NCBI GenBank assembly: GCA_022264855.1
Contig: JABYQU010000016.1
Span: 186,001-250,000 of the forward strand
Reading direction: 5' to 3'
Length of the DNA stretch: 64,000 nucleotides
Source: Lenzites betulinus
Taxonomy: Eukaryota > Basidiomycota > Agaricomycetes > Polyporales > Polyporaceae
Both the position numbers and the translations under genes were made by a program. The notes under the pieces are model-generated. The model was not told where the DNA came from. It did not search any database and worked only from the letters and a program-made list of their open reading frames with translations. Shown piece after piece: positions 23,801 to 34,443 of this stretch (the stretch's first letter is position 1; the number at the start of each line of letters is the position of its first letter).

Positions 23801-25137
23801 AGGTGACATTTCATTTTAGCGCGAAGATGAATGAAAAGTACTCGGTGATGACACCTTTCGGGGTCATCAACAAGATGCTTGGACCACAGATGTTTTCACC
23901 AACCTCACGTGAGACGCTTGGCGACAAGATCGAACTGTACTTCCACGACCCATCCTTCGTGCCGTTGTTTATTCAGGTTCGTCGCTCGTGATCTCAATAT
24001 TATGGCCGTCTCAAAGCAAACCGATATTCCATAGGAGAACTACTTGAAGACTCAACCTTCCCGCATACGCAACACGGATGGGCCCGAGAAGACGCTCAAA
24101 CATCTCGACCTCATGTACAAAGCGGCGGAGTCTCTCTCGGACGGGGATATAGTTGACAGCCTCATTCATGGGTTCGTTAGTCGCAGTGGTCGCGCTTGTC
24201 CTTGCTCACGCCCTTCTTGGTAGGCCAAATCAGTATTGGTCACTTATGCCATTACATGCTGTCTGTTCGACTGTCCGCCCTGCATCTTTCTTGTATGGAA
24301 TGGGCGCAGGGTACGGTGGCCCCAACGCCATGAGCTTTCCTCAGTATGTGACAATGAAAGCGTCTCCCGCCCCATGTGGACTGACATATGTGTAGATGGC
24401 TAGGGCAGAATTCCAAGCAAAACAAGCTCAGTAGACAGCTAACCGACGTGCAGGCAAGGCTGCGGCTCAAGGTCTCTGGGGATAAGTCCGAAATCAGGCA
24501 GTCGTATATCCCTTCGTTGTTCCCCCATATCGTGCGGCCGCTCATGGAACAGGGCGCAGTAAGTGGCAGGTGATCGTACTGATGTCGTAAAACTAATAGG
24601 CATTGCATTGCCAGAGCGCAGTGGATGACGTGATCGACTACATGGACGAATACTTCCTCACGCGCGAGGACTGGGATACGATCGTCGAGCTTGGCGTGGA
24701 CGAACGTGCGGATGGCATCGTGACCAAGAAAATATCCACCGCGACAAAGACGTCATTCACAAAGAAGTACGTTATATCAACTTATCTTCTCATATGCGCT
24801 ATACTAAACGCCTTCGGTGTAGATACAACTCGCGCGAACATCCTGTAGCGTTCCACAAGGCAGAAGCGCTCGGCAAAGTCCCGAAGAAACTTGCTGCAGC
24901 GGGCCCGGCACCAGATCTCGAAGAGGCATTCGATGTGAAAATTCCTGTCGCAATGCCGCGGCGCCTTTTTGTTGACTTCTTCCGAATCGTTAGGTCGATG
25001 ATGAGGTACCAGATGAGGCGGAGGAAGACGAGAAAGAAGACGATGCACCCGAGAACGACACACTTATCCGCAAGCCGAAAGGCAAGGGTAAGGCCCCTGC
25101 CGCCACGACGAAAGGAAAGGGCGCGAGGAAGGGCTAA
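20879..25137 (+). CDS. RFC1: Replication factor C large subunit (clamp loader)
   Basis: Large subunit of the RFC complex that loads PCNA at primer ends in the nucleus. More than a dozen exons. The N-terminus [21 protein letters not shown] contains the PIP-like DIRxFF motif conserved in RFC1. A lysine/aspartate-rich disordered region follows (21490-22070), then a BRCT domain ([33 protein letters not shown]). The AAA+ module shows Walker [16 protein letters not shown], the RFC box [10 protein letters not shown], Walker [11 protein letters not shown], sensor 1 IICIANDR and sensor 2 [14 protein letters not shown]. The C-terminal RFC1 domain includes [29 protein letters not shown] and [14 protein letters not shown]. 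The tail is acidic then ends in Lys-rich KGKGARKG. Reading is intact throughout; codons at AAA motifs all present. Confidence 0.96.
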
Positions 25138-25882
25138 GCCTAAGTCGCGGATCGAAGACCGGAGTCGCATGCTTGGAGTCTGGGAATTGCGATTCGGACT
25201 GGTTGGTGCGGATGTAGTTTTGTTTTTGTTTTGCAATAGTTGGTTTGTGCCTCGCTCATCCTTGTATAGTCGCTTTGAATCCAGACTAGTCATGTTTTCT
25301 GTACTCCATAAACTATTATACTGTTAGCCTGGTGGGCTTACAAGGTATGCTGCACTGGCTGCCCAATACGAGTAGCATAAAAATATCTTCGCACAACTCA
25401 TTCAAGTCACAAGTCATGCCTTAGACCGAAAGCGTGGTGAGTCGTGATATGTATCTTTCTAGGACTCCGGTACTGACTGGCACGTATCAAGGCTTGGCTA
25501 TTGCGGTGGGAGGACGGGTAACGTTGGACATATCCGCAGGCGCGGGCCGGTTCTATTCGTTGTATGTGACTATCCGACGCGACCTCTCACTTCAAATTAG
25601 GCCCGACTCAAATCCAGTCTCGGATCGCAATCTAGTCCGAGTTCCCTGGGATCGGCAAGGTCGCATTCCCGCGCAGCCGGCACATTCGAGAGTGTCGGCT
25701 CGACTACATCGCAGCGGATGGTATGAACTTCGGGAAGAGCTTCGCTCAGGTGGCACCAAGACCAGGAGCAGGTCTTTGCGTATAAAAGAGGCTGCGTTTT
25801 GGCCTGCAGTAACTCATCATCCCAGCGCCCTATCCTCGCTCAACTCCCACCCACCTCTCCCACCCACCTATCATCTACCACC
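25138..25882. other. Intergenic region, 3' flank of RFC1 and protease promoter
   Basis: About 745 nt. The open frame running from 25434 into the protease first exon is read in a different frame from the protease and is not supported. Promoter elements of the protease are at the right end. Confidence 0.5.
25781..25788 (+). promoter_or_regulatory. TATA box of the aspartic protease gene
   Basis: TATAAAAG about 100 nt upstream of the start codon at 25883, followed by a pyrimidine-rich leader. Fits an inducible secreted enzyme. Confidence 0.6.
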
Positions 25883-27353
25883 ATGCAACTCTCTGTCGCC
25901 TTTGTTTTCTCATCGCTCCTCATCCTTGCGGCAGCCTCCCCGGTGGAGCTCCCCAACGCCATCCACATCCCTCTCACCAAAAGGGGAAGCTTTACTACTG
26001 GAGATGGTACTGTCGACCCTCAGGCGCTGCGCGCCCACGTCGCACAGCGACTCGCGTAAGTCTGTGGCTCACTCTTATCGTACATCATGCTAACCATTAC
26101 ATGACTTTTAGAAACTACCAGCGGGGCTTTATCGCGTACGAACAAAATACTGGAAAACCCCACCCGCTCGCCAGTCCCGAGCTCGCCAAGCGGTTCGCCG
26201 TCCCTGGCAACGAATACCTCTCCTCAGTGGGCAACTATATGTGGAGCGGTACCATGCACGTCGGCAACCCCACTGCCCAAACCTTCCAAGTCGACTTCGA
26301 CACTGGCAGTAGCGATCTCATCCTCCCCGGAGTCAGCTGCACAGAGAACTGCGATAACCACGCCAAATACGACCCGGCCGCGAGCGCGTCGGCAAAAGAC
26401 CTCCATACGCCGTTCAGCGTCTCGTATGGCGATGGCACTAGCGCCTCTGGAGAGCAATATTCCGATACTATCATTCTTGCCGGATACCAGGCAAGTACAT
26501 CAATGTACGATAACATCGTCTCAATATGCTGACCGCTTCTTCAACAGACCGACAATGCTGTTTTCGGCGTTAGTTCTAAGTACTCGAGCGGAATGGCCTC
26601 GAGCCAGTTCGGCGCAGACGGGATGCTCGGCCTCGCGTTTGGCAGCCTCTCCCATATGGGCGCGGACCCGTTCATGGTCAAGCTGTTCAAACAGACCAAG
26701 CTGCGCGACCACATCTTCGCGTTCGCTTTGACCAAAGAGTACCCGGAGCTCACCATCGGCCGCATGAACAAGTGGTCATACGACGGTCCGATCACCTATG
26801 TGCCCGTCACTACCCCAGTACGTTCTATCACAGCTTGATTCCCAAGTCGAACGCCGTGCTCATGCGTCGCGCTCTTCTTCAGGGATACTGGCAAATCATG
26901 ATGGACGCCGTCTCCGTGAACGGCACCACCGTCGTCCAAAACGTCCCTGCCATCGTCGACACCGGCACCACGCTCGTTCTAGGGCGGAAGGCCGACGTCG
27001 TCGCGTTCTACGCCGCCGTTCCCGGTGCGCAAGATGCCACTTCAGAGATCGGCGAAGGATACTACACCATCCCGTGCGACAACCCGCCCGTGGCCAACCT
27101 CACATTCGGCGGGCGCGCGTTCACCATGTCCGGCGAATCCCTCCGCGGGGACCCCATGGCGTCGGATGCAAGTCGGTGTGTGGGGAACGTCGTTGGCTCG
27201 GATAGTCAGCCGTTCTGGATTCTGGGGGATCGGTTCCTGACCAATGTCTACGCTGTGTTCGATATGGCGGCGCCGCGGGTCGGGTTTGCGAACCTCCCGC
27301 CGCCCGTCGACAACTCAGGCGACTGGGACGATTCGGACGACTCGGACAACTAG
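25883..27353 (+). CDS. Secreted pepsin-like aspartic protease (A1)
   Basis: Extracellular or vacuolar acid protease. Four exons from MQLSVAFVFSSLLIL, a clear signal peptide of about 19 residues, followed by a propeptide that includes SPELAKRFAV, where Lys-Arg may be a maturation site. The mature enzyme has both catalytic Asp motifs, FDTGSSDLILPG and VDTGTTLVLG, the flap Tyr in SVSYGDGTSASGEQY, and the C-terminal ILGDRFLTNVYAVFD segment followed by VGFANLPP. Cys pairs flank CTENC and CDNPP...CVGN. About 425 residues, a usual length. The tail is acidic (DWDDSDDSDN). Introns are short and phased. Probably works with the deuterolysin at 0.3-1.7 kb in external protein digestion, although the two are 24 kb apart. 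Confidence 0.95.
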
Positions 27354-27797
27354 TCGTGCTCGTCCTGTATAAATCATTATAAATTGCCAAAAGATAAATA
27401 TAAAAGCATGAAACACACAACACTGCGGAGATGAACCATCTCGTCCTGGATGCCCGTTTCGATTCATCTCTCGTCCGAAGAGTATGTAATATCATTAAGG
27501 TAAAACGTCAGCCTATGGGCCGAAGATCAATTGAATTCGTCATTCCAGTTCGTTATCATCTACATGCGTGGGTGTACAGTGCGTGGAAAGCAGGAGACGT
27601 GCAAGGATATCGTAATCATAAAAAGCGTCCGTATGCGGGTATGTGGGTATTTGTTTGAGACTTGCAGCTATTCGAACAGGTCCAAGTCCATCAATGGAAC
27701 AGAGGCGACAATCTGTGGCCCGCGGAAGGTCAGTAACGGTTGTATGATCAGTGACGAACACACACCTTACAACACATTTGGAGCACCACTCAGCCTC
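27354..27797. other. Convergent intergenic spacer
   Basis: Between the 3' ends of the aspartic protease and the membrane-protein gene. AT-rich just after the protease stop (TATAAATC/ATAAATA), consistent with polyadenylation. No gene seen. Confidence 0.5.
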
Positions 27798-29828
27798 CTA
27801 GAGCTTCGGAGACACGGCCCCGAGCCCTCTGACCCTATCTCCAGACAGGTATACTCCCTCTCCCTTCTCCAAGTCTACGTTCTCAAGGATGACGCCGGCA
27901 GGGCTTGGGGAACCTTTTCCTTCCCCAACGCCAGTCAGTCCGAGCCCGAACCCTACCATCGAGTCCGACGCCTGCTTCCCGAACGGTGTACCCTCCCCAG
28001 CCCTTCCTCCGCGCATCGGGCGCTCTTGCTCCCGCCCACGCTCCCCACGCTCGTCGCGTTCGCCCTCGCGCCGACGGAAGCGGCCGCGACGGTCGCGGCG
28101 CACAGCGATGCGTGAGTACGAGCCAAATGTGCGGATAATCATGTAGAAATTGAACAGCCCGAACCCAAAGACGGCCGTGATGGCGATGCGCACGCCTAAG
28201 GCCTGACGCGCGCTTAGAGGCTGCACGACAGGAGCGCCCGTTGCGGGGTCCACATCGCCCGCGGCACCGGTGCGCCACACGAAGGAGAGGATGGCGACGC
28301 AGAAGGATATCATAGACCACGCGAGCCAGATCGCGGGGGTCGCCAGGAGCACCCAGATGTTCCACCAGATCGCGGTGCGCGACTTCTGGGCCTCCTCAGC
28401 CCAACGCGACGCGCGGTCCATGCTGCGCATCGAGCCAAACTGGACGATGTATACACAGCCGTAGGAGAGCGACATGATCGCGAAGACGAGGGACATAAGC
28501 GAGGACCAGCGTGTTATGGGGTCGGCAGCGGCATCGTCGATTTGAAAGATCGTAAGGATGGTTCTGTAGGACTTGTTTAACATGGCAACAAAGCTAGACA
28601 ACGGGCGGGACTTACGTGCAGAGGAGGGCAGACACCAGGTTGAACGTCTTCCACTCCCGCATGAGAGTGTCAACAAACAACTCCCATGAGCTCTTGAAAC
28701 GTGCGAGCGAGGGCGAAACAACGGGGGGCGTCCATTCCTCCGGGAACGGCATGCCCGCCAGTGCCGGACTCTTGTACCCTGTAGGCGTCGCAAAGCCTGT
28801 AGCGATCGCTGCGTCGACGTACGGGTCGTGGGTAAAGTCCCCGCACGCGTCGATCAGCCGTTGTATCTCGGGCTTGCTGACTTCGGCATCCTCGAACACG
28901 CGCGCGACGCGATGCCAGTAGAGCGCAGGAAGCCAAAGAAGGAACGAGAGGTACATTTGGCGCGGCATACTGTCTGCGAAGAAAATGCTCGCGTTTGATA
29001 TCCTGGAACGCCAGCGTGCACGCTGCGTCTGGCCCTGCTTCTCTTCATCTCCTTTTCGAGACAAAGGCGAGAAGATAGATGTCATTCCTGTCAGGCAAGA
29101 GCGGACGCGTGAGGTGCGCGGCATATGGATGTTGAAAACTCGCGTTTCATGTGTCGCGCCATTGCCCTGTTCGCCCTCCGCGCGACCCGGGGAGCTTTCG
29201 CGTCGTGCACCAAACCAGCGTATGTGCGAGCGGAATGGGTCAACGGGAATGAAGGGCTCGTCGCGCGTGTGGGTCCGATGAATGTTCCAGCCCTGTAGGA
29301 TCCTCAGCGGGGACGCCGCGCGTGACTGCGCGGGAGAGCCCCGAGACTGGGGTGTCTGGAATGCATCGCGCGCGTTGATAATTGGCGAAAGGTTTGCACT
29401 TGGTGGACGGCCGCTCTGGCTCTGGCTCGTATGGCCCTGCCGCGACGCCGGCTGAGAGTGGCTGAAGATGTGACCTCCTCGCGCAGAGCCTTCGCGTGAA
29501 CGCAAAGATGGTGAAGGTGCCGCGGAATCGCTGTGCTGCGCCAGTCTACCAGACACGGCTGTAAATCGTGAGAGTCAGCATGCGATCAATGCATGCAAGC
29601 ATACAGTGGGTTCTAACCCGACAAACTGCGAAAACGTGTGTGGCAAGCTGGAGGTAACCGGGTGTATGCGTCGCCCCCATGAGACGTTGGAAATGGAATG
29701 AAAGAGTGCATGCTCTCATCCTCCCGGACTGCTCCCAGAGTAGACCCTTCCGATGACACGGAGTCGGTAGCACATCGGAAGTGGTCTTCACTGGATGCTA
29801 AAGAATTGGAGCGGCTGGAGGAGTTCAT
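27798..29828 (-). CDS. Multi-pass membrane protein of a mushroom family, unknown function
   Basis: Three exons: MNSSSRSNSLASSEDHF at 29828, an intron with GTTAGA donor near 29610, a long second exon to about 28616 and the last exon to 27798. About 620 residues. The first 230 residues are Ser/Arg/Pro-rich and probably cytosolic. Hydrophobic helices follow: MYLSFLLWLPALYW, FNLVSALLCTTILTIF, SSLMSLVFAIMSLSYGCVYIV, IWWNIWVLLATPAIWLAWSM with FCVAILSFVW, and ALGVRIAITAVFGFGLFNFY. Between helices 3 and 4 is the recognisable RASRWAEEAQKSRTAIWWN segment that I associate with a conserved Agaricomycete family. The tail is strongly basic (RRDRRGRFRRREGERDERG) and then Gly-rich. No enzyme motif seen. A further N-terminal exon could exist in the Ser-rich frame at 30.5-31.1 kb. 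Confidence 0.8.
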
Positions 29829-30490
29829 AGCGTGATATCACAGATACAAGGGAGCAAAGACGTGCGGATGGCAAAGTATGTTCGAGGCTTAGAGATGGAG
29901 GATAAAACTTTACAGGCTGAGGCAATCATTATATACCAGGGAGTCTCCTGCACCATGACGCAATGTGAAAGGCTGGGCCACATACGATAGCCAAGCAGTA
30001 CTGCGCAGGGTGCCTTGGTCATTGCATGAATGGGAGTTCAATCGCGCTGGTTCTGCTGGTGTGCAGTCAGACGAGCATCTTACAGCAATAACACCATTCA
30101 GGCAAATGACGATGATCGAGTGTTCTAAGCGATACCCACAACCGAACATGTAGGGGAATGACGTCCGTCACAAGACTACACGGACTAACACCAGAATGAA
30201 GCAAATTGGGAGACTGCAGGAGCCCCTCTGCCAGCGAAGAAGCTGCAGCATAGCTTTGCGCGCGCCAGAGCCGATTTCCTCCATCTCGCATGAAGCGAAT
30301 GGGACTACCTTCACCCAATGGCACTTGTCCACAGGCTGGTAATCGGGAGGGTACAGGCAGGGACCTCACAATCCCGCTGTAAACCGTGGGATTGTGACGT
30401 TCCACTTGACTCTCAATCAAACAGGTACTGAACGATCACATCGCTCTCGTCACTGCTACAAGCAAATTGGTGCGCACAACAACACAATGA
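29829..30490. other. Spacer upstream of the membrane-protein gene
   Basis: About 660 nt. No supported gene. Either promoter of the membrane-protein gene or a long leader intron if the Ser-rich frame upstream belongs to it. Confidence 0.4.
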
Positions 30491-31051
30491 TTAAGCATAT
30501 AGTGACCCCATGGAGAGTGCACATGACTGACTATACTTAGAGGAATGCTCGATGTTCAATGGCTCACCTTGTTTAATATTGTGGAGTGTCGTAGGGAGAG
30601 ATCTCTCGCTTTCATTCCTCTGTCTGGGGGTCTCCCGACCAAACGAGGAGTCGGACTCGCTCAAGCGAGTGGGGCCAACCGCCGGCGCGGAGGCAAAGGA
30701 TTGCAAGGCAGGCCAACTGCCTGAGGGTCCGTCGAGAGACGTCAGCGAGGCCGATGCGTCAGTGCTGCGTCTGATGGCGCGGCTAGGCGTTCGCAACCGT
30801 TCAAAAACCGGTGGGGACTGGGTGGGGAGTGCGGAGAGCTTGTCCGAGCTTGTGAGCGCCGAAGAGGAGGATCCGGACTCTGGCGTCGTTAGTGAGGACG
30901 GATGCCCGGGCTCGATACTCGCACACTCACCCTTCAATACATTCTCCGAGTTTGCAGCCGGGAAGGGCACGGAGTTTGAGCTTCGTGAAGTCGTGGAGGG
31001 ACGCCTCACGGGCCCGTTAGCGGTGTCCGAGTCGGGGGGAACGGACATAGC
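30491..31051 (-). CDS. Ser/Pro-rich open frame, possible exon or small gene
   Basis: A frame open for 250 codons (to 31243) whose first in-frame ATG is at 31051 (MSVPPDSDTANGP), leaving about 186 residues. It is rich in Ser, Pro and Thr with repeated SSxxL and SPP patterns (for example TTPESGSSSSALTSSDKLS), as in genuine disordered exons, and a GTGAGC donor is present at about 30582, 90 nt before the stop. The region upstream of the ATG stays open, which suggests an additional 5' exon. It may be the N-terminal exon of the membrane protein at 27.8-29.8 kb, whose own N-terminus is also Ser-rich, or a separate gene. Not recognised. Confidence 0.3.
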   Translation of the reverse strand, partial: AMSVPPDSDTANGPVRRPSTTSRSSNSVPFPAANSENVLKGECASIEPGHPSSLTTPESGSSSSALTSSDKLSALPTQSPPVFERLRTPSRAIRRSTDASASLTSLDGPSGSWPALQSFASAPAVGPTRLSESDSSFGRETPRQRNESERSLPTTLHNIKQGEPLNIEHSSKYSQSCALSMGSLYA

Positions 31052-31633
31052 CTCAGAGGCAGCTGGTACAGAGAAAAGAGATCGAGCGGGTGGCCGTCGG
31101 CGCGCTCGCGTCGGCGCGACCGTTCTTGACGTAGAGGGCGAGCGCAGGCGGATGTTCAACGGAATGCAAGTAGAGCCCGAGTGGTGTACGGAGGAGATGG
31201 CGAGGGGGGAAAGCTGAGCGCGCCAGTTGAGGACGCTGTCCACGCATGCCCGTTTTGGAAGGTCAAGTAACGAAATGCTCAGCCACCGACGCGTCGCGGC
31301 TCAGTCCGATCACGACTCTAAGGAAAACACGCGTACTTTAATCTCAGCCTATATCCCGCTGAGGAGTCGATTATTGCGCGTGTAGTGCCGTCCGACTCCT
31401 GTTCACTTCGAAATCCTCACAGCAGCCAGCCAAATGGACATAATGGTGTACTGGTCATATAACTATTTGTACATACATGCATGGATCCCATAATACACAG
31501 GGTAAGTTTACAACAGGTGAACGAAACCCCTTGATCACGGGGAAGACTTATTCATCGTACGTCCGCAACAATTATCCGCTATCCCGCGCACACCAGCTTA
31601 GCTGTGTGCGACGGCAGCACAATGAGAACTCGT
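31052..31633. other. Spacer between Ser-rich frame and alcohol oxidase 3' end
   Basis: No supported gene. Part of it may be 5' coding sequence or promoter of the Ser-rich frame. Confidence 0.4.
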
Positions 31634-34443
31634 TCACCGGACGAGCTGGGTCGCGGGCTTGCCGGTCGGGACCGGGGCGTGCGGGACGGGGGCGTGAGGG
31701 AACCTGAGCTTGAGGCCTGTATTGTTTCAATCCAGTCAGCCACCCGATGCCAATACAGCAGTATGTGAAAGGCGTACCGAGGTCCTGCGCGATGAGGTCC
31801 GCGCCCTTCTCGCCAACAAGCAGAGCCGACGAGTACGTGTTCGTGCCCAGGTTATCCTACAACCGCGTCGTCAGACACCTGATTGCACGCGTACAAGACG
31901 AGGGGACGTACCGGGCAGATACTGAGGTCAACACACTTCAGGTTCTCTACACCGTACACGTTCAAGCGGGAGTCGACAACACCACCCTGCTCACGGGGCT
32001 TCATCGCACACGTGCCGAGAGAGTGCCACGTCGTCTCGACGTGGTCCGCAATCCAGTCGTCGATCGCCTTGTCGTCCTCCTCGGTATACTTGAGGTCCTC
32101 GTGGACCTTGCTCGCGTCGTACGGCTCGGAAGGGCGGTGCCAGGTGCCCATGTGGATGCCCACAGTGAGGCCGTTGGGGTAGATCTCCTTCGCGGTGCGG
32201 ACGTCGATGTCCTGGCACGCCGCCGGGGAGGCAGGGTGGAAGTGCGGGTGGTGCGAGGTGAGCTCACCGCGGAAGGCTGTGAAGGGGGAAGTCGATGAGT
32301 ATAACGTGGAGGTAAGAGAAGGATTGCCGCCACTGACCGTCCATGCGGCGCGCGACCTCACGCGTCTTCTTGTAGCTCCAGCGGATGGGCGCGAAGTCGG
32401 CCTTGTTGTTCATGAAGCCGCTGTCGAAGAACGGCTCCACGTACGGGTTCGCGGACTTGATGTGAATCTGTACAACTCTGTGAGCATTCTACGAGATCCC
32501 GCTTAATCTGAAGAGACAGACCTTGCCGCGCGAGGCCGGGTACTCGAGGTACTGGAACATGGTGACGTACTTCCCGGGCGGGAGGAGAGTGTGGTCGGCG
32601 TACGCGCCAGAGACGATCGAGCCGAACATGACGGGCTTGTCGGGCTTGTCCTTGAAGTAGCGGTCCCAGAGCTCGTTGAACTCGGGGCCCATCTCCTTGA
32701 GCTCCTCCTCGGTCGGGCGAATTTTGAAGCCGGCGTCGATCGCGTTGGAAGAGAGGCGTGCCTTCTCGGGGCTGGTCTCCCATTCTGCGAAGAGCTCCTT
32801 CTGCACCTCCTTATCCCCGCGAAGGAAGTCGTCGAGCGTCACGGTCTCGTTGGAGACACGGTAGACTGTCATACTATATTAGCGTATGATGAGCTAGCAG
32901 GGGAATTTGGGACGTGCCAGAGAGGGTGGTGTAGTGGTCCTGGTACTCCTCGCCAACACCGGGCAGGTCGCTCACGACCGGGATGTTGAGCTTGTTGAGA
33001 AGTTCGGCGTTGCCGACACCAGAGCGCTCGAGGATCTATATTGTCGCAATATCAGCAAACTATCGAGCGCATATACTGTGCGTTCTTGCTGACCTGAGGA
33101 GTGCCGAGCGTGCCAGAGCTGATAACGACCATCTTGCGCGCTTTGACGATCGTCTCCTGGATGCCACTCGCGCGATTGCGCGAGGGAACGTACGCGACAC
33201 CGACGGCCTTGTTGTTCGCGTCGAAGAGCACGCGGGAGACGCGCGCGTTCGTGCGGAGGAAAAGGTTGTGCTGGATGTCCATGACGCTGTGCACGTAGGC
33301 TAATTCGCGGAATCAGTTAATGACTCTCAGAATGAATGAAAGGTACGTACCAGTAGCGGCATCGCTACGACGACCGGTGTGCCGGTTGATGTACTTGGCC
33401 CAAATCTCAGCGCCGTGAGCGGTCTTCAGGTCTGCGACAAAAGGTCAGACATCTACGGATAGCTATTTAACAGAGATTCGCACTAACCCTGGATATCGTC
33501 TGTAAGGTTCCAGTGAGTGCCCGGGCCCACGCGTGAACAATGTATGAGCACTTACCACTGAAGGGGATGCCGATGGCATGCGAGGCCCGGAGGAAGTCCT
33601 GAGCGACTGGGGTGATCTGCCCGCCGTTGCTGATCGCAATCGGTCCTTCGTAGCCGTGCAAGTCCGCGGCGTTGCTCGGCTTCTGGTAGTTCTCGAGACG
33701 CTTCATAAGGGGGAGAAGGTCCTCGGCGGTCCAGCCCTCGCTCTTGAAGTCATCTGTGAGTACGAGAAGTGGTTAGCATGGGCCTCGGGTGAGAAAGGGA
33801 GTTGTTCGTACCCCAGTCGGAGGCGGAGGCACGCGTGTACATCTGGAAGTTGATGCTGCTACCGCCGCCTGTATTGAAACGGTTCCGATACCCATGTGAA
33901 TACCGCGTGGGACAGGGTATGAATTGAAAGTAACGCACCGAGGATGTTAGCACAGGGCACAATGGAGCGACGTCCACGCAGATGAGAAGACTGCATGGTG
34001 TCCGTGTAGAAGGTCGCCTTGTCGTTGCTGTACAAGCATCAGTGCTCTGTGCGATGCTTTCATTCAAAAGTCAACTCACATCCCGTCGCGCTGCATGTTG
34101 CGGACGTAGATACCAGGGCTGAGATTATTGTAAGCAAAGAATACTACTACGCGACCCGCTAATACATACCGGTATACCCAGGGGTCATCGCGGTTGTTCG
34201 CACCGCCTGTGACACGACCGTCAGCGACTCGTTGTACGACCACAATTCACGCTAACGAACCTTCGATGAGCATAACTTTGAGAGTGGGATCGGCATAGGC
34301 GAGACGTCCGGCTACAACACAGCCAGCAGGGCCTCCTCTGTACGTGGACCAGACAGGGTCAGCACAACTGGTCAAAGGGCATACGAAGAAGATGCAGAGA
34401 CACACCCTGCAACGATCACGTCGACTTCCTCTGGGTGACCCAT
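31634..34443 (-). CDS. AOX: Alcohol (methanol) oxidase, GMC flavoprotein
   Basis: FAD-dependent oxidase that converts methanol and other short primary alcohols to aldehydes with release of hydrogen peroxide; in wood-decay fungi it uses methanol from lignin and supplies peroxide. About 650 residues in more than ten exons, from [13 protein letters not shown] with the GGGPAGC dinucleotide-binding loop after the first intron. Visible landmarks: [20 protein letters not shown] (GMC signature 1), [11 protein letters not shown] with ERSGVGN (signature 2), and near the C-terminus [10 protein letters not shown] with the catalytic His and [21 protein letters not shown] with the second catalytic Asn/His position. 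The end, [21 protein letters not shown], is the typical basidiomycete AOX tail and has no SKL- or ARF-type peroxisomal signal. There is no signal peptide either. Frame intact across all joins checked. Confidence 0.93.

Noticed and set aside
25434..26093. Plus-strand frame of 219 codons running over the protease promoter and first exon
   Set aside because: It reads the protease exon in the wrong frame; the protease has a clear signal peptide and its own start.
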